64,000 nucleotides of DNA from Bryobacterales bacterium (GTDB taxonomy: Bacteria; Acidobacteriota; Terriglobia; Bryobacterales; Bryobacteraceae), in the NCBI GenBank assembly GCA_003142185.1, contig PLOR01000021.1, forward strand, positions 124,001 to 188,000, given 5' to 3'. The translations under genes were made by a program, and so were the position numbers. This document shows, in pieces, positions 44,474-54,070 of this stretch; the stretch's first letter is position 1; every line of letters begins with the position of its first letter. The notes under the pieces were generated by a model. The model was given only the letters and a program-made list of their open reading frames with translations. It made no database searches and was not told the DNA's origin.

Positions 44474-47077
44474 CAACTCTTTCTGTAATTCCGCCAACAA
44501 TTCCAGCGCCTCGATCGGCCGCAAGCGGTCCAAATCAAGCCCGCGGACGCGCTCCGCGATACCGTATCCCACCGGCTCGAAGAGCCGGATCTGCACCGGT
44601 CCCGCGTCCTCCGCTTTCACTAGTTCCGCGCTCACCGCGTGTTCCGTGCGCTCGTGCAGCTTCAGCACCTCGCGAGAGCGCTCGATGACAGCCAGCGGCA
44701 GCCCCGCCAGCCGCGCCACTTCAATCCCGTAGCTGCGGTCCGCCTTGCCCGGCTCCACTTTGCGCAAAAAGATGATGTGATCGCCCGCTTCTTTCACCGT
44801 CACGCGCAGGTTGCTCACGCCCTCCAGTTGCTCGGCCAGCTCGGTCAGTTCGTGATAGTGCGTCGCGAACAGCGTCTTGGCGCGCGTCCGCGCGTGGATG
44901 TGCTCGACCACCGCCCACGCCAGCGCCAGGCCGTCGTAGGTCGCCGTGCCGCGCCCGATTTCGTCCAGCACGATGAAGCTCCGCGCCGTCGCCGTGTTCA
45001 GAATCGCCGCCGTCTCCGTCATCTCCACCATGAACGTGGAGCGGCCTCGCGCCAGGTTGTCCGACGCGCCGATGCGCGTGAAGATGCGGTCGATCAGCGG
45101 CAGCTCCGCCTCCTCGGCCGGCACGTAGCTGCCCATCTGCGCCAGAATCGCGATCAGCGCCGCCTGCCGCAGGTACGTCGATTTGCCGCCCATGTTGGGG
45201 CCGGTGATGATGGCGATCAGGTTCGACCCGTTGTTCAAGAACAGATCGTTGGGAATGAAGCGGCTCGCTTCCTCGCCCGTCAGCCGTTCAATCACCGGAT
45301 GCCGGCCCGCCAGAATGCGCATCTCGCCCGAATCCGAAAACTTCGGGCGATGATACCGGCCCTCCGCCGCCACCTGCGCCAGCGCCGCTGTCACGTCCAG
45401 CTCCGCTACCGCCGCCGCGGTAGCCCGAATGCGCTGCGCCTCCGCGCCCGCGCGCCGCCGTACGTCGGTGAAAAGATCCTTCTCCAGGCTCAGGATCTTC
45501 TCCTCCGCGTCCAGCACCTTGTGTTCGTATTCTTTCAGCTCCGGCGTGGTGAATCGCTCGGCGTTAGCCAGCGTCTGTTTGCGCTCGTAATCCGCCGGCG
45601 CCAGGTGCTGATTGGCGCGCGTGATTTCGATGTAGTATCCGAACACGTTGTTGAACCGCACCTTGAGCGACCCGATTCCGGTGCGCTGCCGCTCGCGGGT
45701 CTCGATCTGCGCGATGTACCGTTGGCCATTCTGCTTCAGGTCGCGCAGCTCGTCGAGCTCCGCGTGAAAGCCGGCGCGGATGGTCCCACCATCGGCCACG
45801 TTGAGCGGCGGCTCATCGGCGATCGCATCGAGCAGCAGCTTGGCCACATCCGCCAGCTCGTCCAGCCCGTCGTGGAGGGCGCGCAAGCGCGTGCCCTGCC
45901 GCGTCCCGATCATCCGCCGCAGCGTGGGAATCTTTTCGATTGAGCGGCCTAGCGCCAGCATCTCCCGCGGCCCGGCGGTCCCCAGCGTCACTTTGGCCAG
46001 CAGCCGTTCGATGTCGAGAATGCCGCCCAGTTGCTCGCGCAGCTCCGCGTGCGCGATCGTCTGTTCCAGCAACTCGCCCACTGCGCCCAACCGCTCTTCG
46101 ATTTCGACGGCGTCCATCGACGGCCGCAACAGCCGCTGCCGCAACAGCCGCCCGCCCATCCCGGTCCGCGTCTGATCGAGCACCGCCAGCACGGTCGTCT
46201 GCGAGGCGCTGCCCGCGGCTTCGACATCCGCCGCGAACACCGGCTCGGTCAATTCCAGGTTGCGCACCGTCACCGCGTCCAGCACCATCGAATCGGCGCG
46301 GTTATACCAGGTGGGCCGGTCCAGGTGATCGAGCGCCGCCCGCTGCGTCTCGCGCAGGTAATGCAGAATGGCGCCCGCCGCTCCCACCGCCGCCGGCCTG
46401 CCGCCCAGTCCGCAGCCGTCCAGCGTCAGCAGTCCGAAGTGATCCCGCAGCGTGCGGCCCGCGTAATCCGCGGTGAATACCCATTCCTCGACCTCGGTCC
46501 GCACGAAGCGCGGCGCGCGGTCCGCGGCCGCCGCCGGCGCCAGGTCGCCGGGGAACAGCACCTCTTTCGCCGCCAGTTGCTCCAGCGCCCCCGCCACTTC
46601 CGCCGCATCCATCTCGGTCACCCGAAACTCGCCGGTCGAAACGTCCACGTGCGCCACGCCCGCCCGAGCCCCTGCCGGCGCCACCGCCGCCAGGTAATTG
46701 TTTTCGTGCGACCGCAACAGGCTCGCATCCATCGCCGTGCCTGGTGTTACCACCCGCGTCAGTTCGCGCCTCACCAGCGTCTTGGCCAGCTTCGGGTCTT
46801 CCATCTGGTCGCAGATGGCGACCCGGTGCCCCTTCTGGATCAGCCGCGCGATGTAGGCTTCCGCCGCGTGGTACGGCACGCCGCACATCGGAATCGCCGC
46901 GCCTTTTTCCTTGTTGCGAGAGGTGAGCGTGATCTCCAGGTCGCGCGCGGCGATCACCGCGTCCTCGAAGAACAGCTCGTAGAAATCGCCCAGCCGGAAC
47001 ATCAAAAGGGCGTGCGGCACCTGCTGCTTGATGCTGTTGTACTGCCGCATCAGCGGCGTCGAAGCGTCAGCCGGCAT
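44468..47077 (-). CDS. mutS: DNA mismatch repair protein MutS
   Basis: An 869-aa MutS. The mismatch-binding motif is 'LFRLGDFYELFFEDAVIAAR' near residue 28. The ATPase has Walker A 'ITGPNMGGKSTYLRQAAL' and 'FIVLDEIGRGTATYDGLALA'. The C-terminal dimerisation tail ends 'LLAELQKELL'. It detects mispairs and starts repair with MutL, which is not in the window. The stop codon lies inside a repeat palindrome, so the last codons may be influenced by that element. Confidence 0.97.
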   Translation of the reverse strand: MPADASTPLMRQYNSIKQQVPHALLMFRLGDFYELFFEDAVIAARDLEITLTSRNKEKGAAIPMCGVPYHAAEAYIARLIQKGHRVAICDQMEDPKLAKTLVRRELTRVVTPGTAMDASLLRSHENNYLAAVAPAGARAGVAHVDVSTGEFRVTEMDAAEVAGALEQLAAKEVLFPGDLAPAAAADRAPRFVRTEVEEWVFTADYAGRTLRDHFGLLTLDGCGLGGRPAAVGAAGAILHYLRETQRAALDHLDRPTWYNRADSMVLDAVTVRNLELTEPVFAADVEAAGSASQTTVLAVLDQTRTGMGGRLLRQRLLRPSMDAVEIEERLGAVGELLEQTIAHAELREQLGGILDIERLLAKVTLGTAGPREMLALGRSIEKIPTLRRMIGTRQGTRLRALHDGLDELADVAKLLLDAIADEPPLNVADGGTIRAGFHAELDELRDLKQNGQRYIAQIETRERQRTGIGSLKVRFNNVFGYYIEITRANQHLAPADYERKQTLANAERFTTPELKEYEHKVLDAEEKILSLEKDLFTDVRRRAGAEAQRIRATAAAVAELDVTAALAQVAAEGRYHRPKFSDSGEMRILAGRHPVIERLTGEEASRFIPNDLFLNNGSNLIAIITGPNMGGKSTYLRQAALIAILAQMGSYVPAEEAELPLIDRIFTRIGASDNLARGRSTFMVEMTETAAILNTATARSFIVLDEIGRGTATYDGLALAWAVVEHIHARTRAKTLFATHYHELTELAEQLEGVSNLRVTVKEAGDHIIFLRKVEPGKADRSYGIEVARLAGLPLAVIERSREVLKLHERTEHAVSAELVKAEDAGPVQIRLFEPVGYGIAERVRGLDLDRLRPIEALELLAELQKELL

Positions 47078-47110
47078 CGCACCTACCGGAGCTGAAACAT
47101 TTCATTCCGA

Positions 47111-47185
47111 GCCACAGATGAACACAGATAAACACAGATAAGACTTTCGTTTTTCTATCTGTGTTCATCTGTGTTTATCCGTGGC
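47111..47185. repeat. Inverted repeat 'CCACAGATGAACACAGATAA'
   Basis: Two 30-bp arms (47111-47140 and 47156-47185) with one mismatch region and a 15-bp T/A-rich loop, each arm containing short 'ACACAGAT' repeats. It lies between the dehydrogenase stop and the mutS start. Similar 'CACAGAT' inverted repeats are widespread in environmental bacterial genomes. It may act as a terminator-like hairpin, though no T-run follows. Confidence 0.65.
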
Positions 47186-47195
47186 CAATGTTCTC

Positions 47196-48470
<1,275 letters not shown>

Positions 48471-48520
48471 GGTTGCCACAGGCTTCGTGCCTCCGGTTCC
48501 ATTATCCCCTGTGGCGCGCC

Positions 48521-48580
48521 GTGGAGCAGGCCCCCGGCCTGCTCGGGCCAATTACTCGGCAGGTCGGGGACCTGCCCCAC
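48521..48580. repeat. Facing pair of 'GCAGGCCCCCGGCCTGC' units
   Basis: Left arm 48521-48544 and diverged right arm 48558-48580 ('GGCAGGTCGGGGACCTGCC'). The pair overlaps the end of the RraA-like gene and supplies its last codons and stop. Confidence 0.7.
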
Positions 48581-49304
48581 TCCGCTTGGCCCGCACCCGT
48601 TTGCCCAGCGCGGCGATGCGGTCCGCCATCTCGCGCCGGGCGGCCGCATACGCAACCACGTCGTGATTCCAACTGCGGGCGCAATCGATACAGACCGCTT
48701 CGGCCGCCACGAATTCCTGCGCGGCGTGCGCCACATCCGCCGCGATGGTCTCCGGAATGCCGCAGACTCCGTTGGCGTCGGCGTGCAGCAGGTCCCCCGG
48801 CCGCACCAGCATCCCGCCCACCTGGACCGGCTGGTGGAGTGATGTGATATGGCTTTCGGCGTGAGACGAAACCACGCCGTCCGAGAACGCCCGGAAGCCC
48901 AGCCGCCGCACCTGCTCCAGATCGCGCGCCGGACCGTTGGTGATGACGCCCAGCGCGCCGAAGCACTGGTAGCTGGCGCACATCACTTCACCGAAAGTGG
49001 CGCCCACCGGCGGTTCGTCCAGGTCCTGGAAGACCACGATCGCCGGCCCCGGCAACTCGGCGAAGCGCGCCACCTGTTCGTCCAAGCCGTTGTAAACGTC
49101 GGCCTCGGCGCGCGGGTGCGCGGTCCGCATGGTGGCCGTCGAAGCGTAGCCCACGATCGGTCCCATCTCCGCGAAACAGGCGCGGATCCGCCCGTCCATG
49201 AAACCCTCGCGACGCGCCCGTACCTCAAACAGCTCGATTACGTTGGAAATCGTGGGCGTGTCGTACTGTCCCAGAAGCAGCAGATCGGAAGCGGAAAGAG
49301 GCAT
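48552..49304 (-). CDS. RraA-like / dimethylmenaquinone methyltransferase-fold protein
   Basis: A 250-aa protein of the RraA/HMG-aldolase family. 'VIELFEVRARREGFMDGRIR', 'ATFGEVMCASYQCFGALGVI', 'TNGPARDLEQVRRLGFRAFS' and 'LVRPGDLLHADANGVCGIPE' contain the Gly-Arg-Asp metal and substrate residues of the family's aldolase/decarboxylase members. It is more likely an enzyme on a 4-carboxy-4-hydroxy acid than an RNase E regulator. The C-terminus 'AKRSGAGPRPAE' is encoded by a palindromic repeat, so the original stop may have been lost. Confidence 0.82.
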   Translation of the reverse strand: MPLSASDLLLLGQYDTPTISNVIELFEVRARREGFMDGRIRACFAEMGPIVGYASTATMRTAHPRAEADVYNGLDEQVARFAELPGPAIVVFQDLDEPPVGATFGEVMCASYQCFGALGVITNGPARDLEQVRRLGFRAFSDGVVSSHAESHITSLHQPVQVGGMLVRPGDLLHADANGVCGIPETIAADVAHAAQEFVAAEAVCIDCARSWNHDVVAYAAARREMADRIAALGKRVRAKRSGAGPRPAE

Positions 49305-49708
49305 CGCCGACTATTCTAAGCTCTTCTGAGCAGACCGATATGCCTCTGCGCATAGTTGGCGGGACATGTTGTCCGGCGAAAATGCCGTGGTGGTAGGACA
49401 TCCATGATAAGGGCTTGTCAAGGGGAACGGAACTTTCCCTGCACACAGAAGAGCTTCCTGAAGCGCCGCTCGGCGCCGGGTGCCCCATCTGCAACTCGGC
49501 CGCAAACGGTTGCAAGCCGCGCCAAGGCTCCTGGCGTTTTCCGGCCCACTGACGCAGCGCGTCGTGCGTCGCTCGCAGCTTGTCTTCCTCGACAATCTGC
49601 CCGCCGGCGAGAGAACCCTTTTCCATTTCAGCCCTTATACATTCAAACAGGCATCGGATTGTGTCGCCTGTCTTTCGCCGGCAGCGACAGGCCACAAAAG
49701 GCGATGGC
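49305..49708. other. 404-bp gap without a convincing gene; possible decayed ORFs
   Basis: Several frames are open here, including a minus-strand one with 'EMEKGSLAGGQIVEEDKL' and 'DALRQWAGKRQEPWRGLQPF', but they overlap neighbours and lack ribosome sites, and none shows a domain I recognise. The region may hold remnants of a small antitoxin-like gene. Confidence 0.35.
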
Positions 49709-50971
49709 CTACTTCGTGTAGATCGTCACGTTCACGTTCATGCCCGGCCGCAGCACGACGCCCTCATGGCGGTCTACCAGGATCTTCACCGGAATGCGTT
49801 GCACCACTTTGACGAAGTTGCCGGTGGCGTTTTCCGGCGGCAAAAGGCTCATGCTCGCGCCGGTGGCGCCGGCAATCGAATCCACATGGCCGTCGATGGT
49901 GGCGCCGTACATATCCACGTGAATTTCCGCCCGCTGGCCGGCATGCACCTGGGCGAGTTGGGTCTCCTTGAAATTGGCGGTGACCCAGGTGTCGCTCAGC
50001 GGGATCAGGGTCATGATGCCTTGGCCGGGTTGCAGGATCTGGCCGATTTCCACGCTCTTGCGCGTCACCACGCCATCCATGGGCGCGATGATGGTGGCGT
50101 AACTGAGTTGCAACTCGGCCGCTTCGAGCGTAGCGCGCGCGGACTCGACAACCGCCTGCGCGGTGCCCGCGTCCGCCGTGCGAATGGCCACCTGTTTGCG
50201 GTTCGCCACCGAGGTGGAGAGCTGCGCGTTCGCCTGCGCAACGCGGGTTTCGGCGGCCGCCAGCGAGGCTTTCTTGATCGCTGCATCCTTCCCGGCCGAG
50301 GCCAGTTTCTCCTGCGCGGCCTTCAGTTCGCTATCGGCCACTTTGGCCGCCGCCACATAGGCGTCGTACTGCTGTTGCGAGATTTCGGCTTTGTCCACCA
50401 GCGGCTTCATTCGCGCCAGGTCGGCCTGTGCGCGATCGTTGTTGGCCTGGCGGGCGTGCACGTTGGCTTCGGCAAAAGCCAGATCGGAACTGGAGGCCTG
50501 TTCGTAGACCAGGCGGGCGCGGTCGAGCTCCGCTTGCGCGTCCCCTACGCCGGCCGAAGCCGACGTTTCGCCGGATTCGGTGACGAGATCGCTCAGCGGC
50601 ACGCCCACCTGCGCCGCGCGCAACTTGCTCTCATCCTCCGCCAGCGTGGCCTTCGCCTGATCCACCCGCGCCTGGTAGTCGCGCGGGTCAATGCGCACCA
50701 GAACGTCTCCCGCTTTAACCGGCTGATTGTCCCTCACCAGCACGTCGATCACGTTGCCGCTGATCTTGGGTGCGATGGCGCTGACGTGCCCGTCCACTTC
50801 CGCATCATCGGTTGAGACGCGGTCGCGGTAATGATAGTAGGCCCACAGCCCCGCCCCAATCGCGATCACCAGCAGGATCGCCACCACAATCCGCACCGGC
50901 GATTTCGTTTGCGGCTCCGCCACGGCGGGCTTCTCTTCCGTTTCCGGCATTGCGACTTTCGATTCGGCCAT
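49709..50971 (-). CDS. emrA: HlyD/EmrA-type periplasmic adaptor
   Basis: A 420-aa membrane-fusion protein. One N-terminal helix (about residues 27-46) is followed by 'STDDAEVDGHVSAIAPKISG', the EmrA/HlyD entry motif, then a long coiled coil (about residues 95-240) and the lipoyl/barrel region 'YATIIAPMDGVVTRKSVEIG'. It links the inner-membrane EmrB pump to a TolC duct. ATG 50971 is 5 bp after the emrB stop region. Third gene of tolC-emrB-emrA. Confidence 0.9.
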   Translation of the reverse strand: MAESKVAMPETEEKPAVAEPQTKSPVRIVVAILLVIAIGAGLWAYYHYRDRVSTDDAEVDGHVSAIAPKISGNVIDVLVRDNQPVKAGDVLVRIDPRDYQARVDQAKATLAEDESKLRAAQVGVPLSDLVTESGETSASAGVGDAQAELDRARLVYEQASSSDLAFAEANVHARQANNDRAQADLARMKPLVDKAEISQQQYDAYVAAAKVADSELKAAQEKLASAGKDAAIKKASLAAAETRVAQANAQLSTSVANRKQVAIRTADAGTAQAVVESARATLEAAELQLSYATIIAPMDGVVTRKSVEIGQILQPGQGIMTLIPLSDTWVTANFKETQLAQVHAGQRAEIHVDMYGATIDGHVDSIAGATGASMSLLPPENATGNFVKVVQRIPVKILVDRHEGVVLRPGMNVNVTIYTK

Positions 50972-50975
50972 TATG

Positions 50976-52493
50976 TTACTCCATCGCCAACGGGCCATGC
51001 ATAGGCCCGGTCCGCTTCATCAAAAACATCAAAGGAATAATTAAAACAAACAGCACCGCCATCACCCAGAACGCATCGGCGAAGGACAGCATGGCGGCCT
51101 GGCGCAGCAGGCCGCCATACAGAAGTCCGCCCGCCTGCCTGGCTGCGTCTGGCATACTGGCCCCATGCGCGTGCAGCAGTTGCGTGGTGTGCTCGATAGC
51201 GTTACGGTACGCCGGGTCATACGGAGTCAGATGCGACACCAACACCTGCTGGTGCATCTGCGACCGCCGCGCCAGCAGCGTAGTTACGGTGGCGATGCCG
51301 GAGCTGCCGCCGATGTTGCGCGCCAGGTTGAACAAGCCGGTGGCGTAGTTCATGCGGTCCCTAGGGACCATCGCCACCGCCGCCACGCTGATCGGCACGA
51401 ACAGGAAAGCCATGCCGGCGCTCTGCACCATGCGGCTCCAGACCGCGGTCCCGTAATCGATATAAAGGTTGAACCTGGACATGATCACGAGGCCGCTGGC
51501 CGACACCAGCACGCCAAAGATCACCAGCCAGCGGGCCTGGAAATAGCGCAGCAGAATGCCCACCAGCGGCATGCAGACGATCACCACCAGGCCGCCCGGC
51601 GAGAGCACCAGCCCGCTCAGCATGGCGGTGTAGCCCAGCAGCGTTTGCAACAGCAGTGGCAGCAGCATGGTGCTGGCATAGAGCACGAAGCCCAGCACCA
51701 GCATGGCCAGCGTGCCCAACATAAAATTGCGGATCTTGAGCACGCGGAAATCGATCACCGGGTGCTCGTGCCGCAACTCCCAGAACACCACCCACACCAA
51801 ACACACCGCGGCCACGATGGCGAACCCGACGATGAACTGCGAACTGAACCAGTCTTCCTTCTGCCCTTCATCCAGCACCACTTCGAGCGAGCCCAGCCCG
51901 AGCGCCAGCAGGCCAAAGCCCATGTAGTCGATTTTGAGACCGTCGCGGAAACTCCGGCGCACCAGGTACTGTGGGTCGAACACCAGCATTTTGGTCATCA
52001 GCAGCGAGAGCACGCCCACCGGAATATTGATGAAGAAGATCCAGCGCCAGGAGAAATCGTCGGTGAGCCAGCCGCCCAGCGTGGGGCCGATCACCGGCGC
52101 CAGCACCACGCCCATGCCGAACACCGCCATCGCCATGCCCTGCTTTTCGCGCGGGAAGGTTTCCACCAGGATAGCCTGCGACATGGGCTGCAATGCGCCG
52201 CCGCCGATGCCTTGCAGCACGCGAAAGAAAATCAGCGAGCCCAGCGTCGGCGCCAGGCCGCACAAAAACGAGCTGATGGTGAACAGCGCTACGCAGATCA
52301 TGTAGAACCGCTTGCGCCCCATCAGCATGCTGAACCAGCCGCCCATCGGCAGGATGATGGCGTTGGCAACCAGGTACGAAGTCAGCACCCAGGTGGCTTC
52401 ATCGGTGGATGCCGAGAGGTTGCCCGCGATGTGCGGCAGCGCCACGTTCGCCACGCTGGTGTCCAGCACCTCCATGAAGGTTGCCAGCATCAC
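50976..52493 (-). CDS. emrB: DHA2-family MFS drug:H+ antiporter EmrB
   Basis: A 14-helix MFS exporter, 505 aa if started at the GTG at 52493. 'MEVLDTSVANVALPHIAGNL', 'GWFSMLMGRKRFYMICVALF' (motif A) and 'AVFGMGVVLAPVIGPTLGGW' (motif C) define DHA2. Nine more codons upstream read I-N-P-W-I-I-A-F-T, which belongs to the EmrB N-terminus, yet no ATG, GTG or TTG precedes them. An ATC at 52520 has GGAAAG seven bases upstream, so initiation at a rare AUC codon is possible. It pumps toxic hydrophobic compounds with EmrA and TolC. Confidence 0.9.
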   Translation of the reverse strand: MMLATFMEVLDTSVANVALPHIAGNLSASTDEATWVLTSYLVANAIILPMGGWFSMLMGRKRFYMICVALFTISSFLCGLAPTLGSLIFFRVLQGIGGGALQPMSQAILVETFPREKQGMAMAVFGMGVVLAPVIGPTLGGWLTDDFSWRWIFFINIPVGVLSLLMTKMLVFDPQYLVRRSFRDGLKIDYMGFGLLALGLGSLEVVLDEGQKEDWFSSQFIVGFAIVAAVCLVWVVFWELRHEHPVIDFRVLKIRNFMLGTLAMLVLGFVLYASTMLLPLLLQTLLGYTAMLSGLVLSPGGLVVIVCMPLVGILLRYFQARWLVIFGVLVSASGLVIMSRFNLYIDYGTAVWSRMVQSAGMAFLFVPISVAAVAMVPRDRMNYATGLFNLARNIGGSSGIATVTTLLARRSQMHQQVLVSHLTPYDPAYRNAIEHTTQLLHAHGASMPDAARQAGGLLYGGLLRQAAMLSFADAFWVMAVLFVLIIPLMFLMKRTGPMHGPLAME

Positions 52494-52524
52494 CGTGAAC
52501 GCGATAATCCACGGATTGATGTGC

Positions 52525-53835
52525 CTACTTTCCGTAGAGCGTCTCCATCTGCCCGGCGGCGTGCGCCAAGTCGGCCCGTGACTGGTTATAGCGGTAGAGC
52601 GCCGCGATCTGGTTATCGTTGGCGCGCGCCAGCTCGTTCTGCGCGGTCACCACTTCGATGTTGTTGGCAACCCCGGCCTGGAAGCGGTCGCGCGCCTGGT
52701 CCACTTCCTGCCGCGCCAGATCCACTCCCAGATTGGCCACGTTGACTTCGTTGCGCGCCGCTACGAGTTGCGCGATGGAGGTCTTCACTTCCAGCGCGAT
52801 CGAGTCTCGCGCCGCCTGCTCCTGCTGCTTGAGCTGGCGCAGGGTGATTTCCGCTTTGGCCCGCTCGGCTTCGATCCGCCCGCCGGTGAAGATCGGGACA
52901 TCCAGGCTGGCCTGGTATTGGTAAACCGGAATGGCGCTCGCGGGCGTGAGGCCCTGCTCCGACCAATTGCCGCTCAGCGTCAGCTTCGGCAGCCGCTCTT
53001 CTTCGGCGGCCTTGAGGCCCAGTTGCGCCTGCGCCATCTGCGCGGCGATCTGGCGCAGCTCGGAACGCGTGGCATAGGCGTGCTCCAGAGTCTGATCGGC
53101 GGAAACGTCGGGCGTTTGGAAGAATTGCACCTGGTCGGCCAACTCGACTTTTCGCTGCGGATCGACGCTCAATAAGCGGCCCAGCGCGAACAGCCCGGTC
53201 TCGAGTTGAGTGCGGGTCACGATCACGCGCTGCTTCTCGTTTTGCAATTGCACGTTGGCGCGCAGCGTATCGATGCCGGTGCCCACGCCGTTCTTCTGCA
53301 AATCGGCCGCCTGGTCGTAAAGCGCCTGCGCCAGCGTCTCAAGCGCCTGCGCGGCCTCCACGTCGGCCGCCGAACGCTGGCAGCCGAGGTATTGCGAAAC
53401 TACCAGCAGCACGCTTTCCTCGCGCGCCGTCATTTCCTGCGCGTGCGCGGCCGTGATTCCGGTTTGCGCGGCACGGTAGCGCCGCCACAGCGTGAGATCC
53501 AAGGGCGCGCTGAACCGGATGCCGCCTTGCGACACCCAGAATGGCCCGATGTGTTGCGGAATGCCCGGGAACGGCTCTCCGAACAGCGCCTCCACGTTCA
53601 GCCGCTCGACCGATTCACCGATCCCCGCACCCACCTGCGGCAACAGTCCGGAGCGGGCGACGCGGCTATCCTGGGTGCTTTGCGCCACGTTCAGATTGGC
53701 CAGGATCACCTGCGGGTTCTGCCGCAGAGCCAGAACCACCGCGTCGTGCAGCGTGAGCTTCAGCGGCGCGGAATCCTGCGCCAGGGCCAATGGCGCCAGC
53801 GCCAGCCAAACGAAAACCCTAGGTTTCATAGTCAT
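52525..53835 (-). CDS. TolC-family outer-membrane efflux protein
   Basis: A 436-aa protein with a signal peptide (about residues 1-19) and the duplicated OEP domain. 'LTLHDAVVLALRQNPQVILA' and 'ALYRYNQSRADLAHAAGQME' are the family's repeated helical ends; 'QASLDVPIFTGGRIEAERAK' marks the second repeat. It forms the trimeric outer duct for the EmrAB pump. ATG 53835 is used (AGGA upstream); 53829 is a possible alternative. Confidence 0.9.
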   Translation of the reverse strand: MTMKPRVFVWLALAPLALAQDSAPLKLTLHDAVVLALRQNPQVILANLNVAQSTQDSRVARSGLLPQVGAGIGESVERLNVEALFGEPFPGIPQHIGPFWVSQGGIRFSAPLDLTLWRRYRAAQTGITAAHAQEMTAREESVLLVVSQYLGCQRSAADVEAAQALETLAQALYDQAADLQKNGVGTGIDTLRANVQLQNEKQRVIVTRTQLETGLFALGRLLSVDPQRKVELADQVQFFQTPDVSADQTLEHAYATRSELRQIAAQMAQAQLGLKAAEEERLPKLTLSGNWSEQGLTPASAIPVYQYQASLDVPIFTGGRIEAERAKAEITLRQLKQQEQAARDSIALEVKTSIAQLVAARNEVNVANLGVDLARQEVDQARDRFQAGVANNIEVVTAQNELARANDNQIAALYRYNQSRADLAHAAGQMETLYGK

Positions 53836-53956
53836 CCAGCGCGTCCTATAGACAATTCTAAAATGCAGCGTGCGGGCCATTGTATCCAACTGGTTTCATT
53901 GGACTAGTGAGCATTCGCACTGCCCGCATTTCGGCACCGGCCCAAATGGCGGCGTA

Positions 53957-54069
53957 GTGGCGCAGGCCCCCGGCCTGCGAACGGCAGACGAAGGGCACCC
54001 GCAGGAAGAATCACCAAACGCAGTTTCAAGTGCGTCGGGCCGTCAACGCAGGCCGGGGGCCTGCGCCAC
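53957..54069. mobile_element. MITE-like element, family 'GGCGCAGGCCCCCGGCCTGC'
   Basis: A 113-bp element with facing 23-bp ends (53957-53979 and 54047-54069), each itself palindromic, and a 67-bp centre. It ends 1 bp before the sigma-54 activator stop. It is the complete form of the family seen as partial copies at 8174, 42777 and 48521. Confidence 0.75.
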
Positions 54070-54070
54070 A

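Noticed and set aside
47111-47185. Rho-independent terminator
   Set aside because: The stem is long and imperfect and no U-run follows on either strand; listed as a repeat instead.
49225-49695. 156-codon minus-strand frame
   Set aside because: Overlaps the RraA-like gene on its end and shows no family features; kept only as a possible remnant.
51165-52745. Histidine- and glutamine-rich frame antisense to emrB
   Set aside because: Typical mirror of a transmembrane gene; no start signal.
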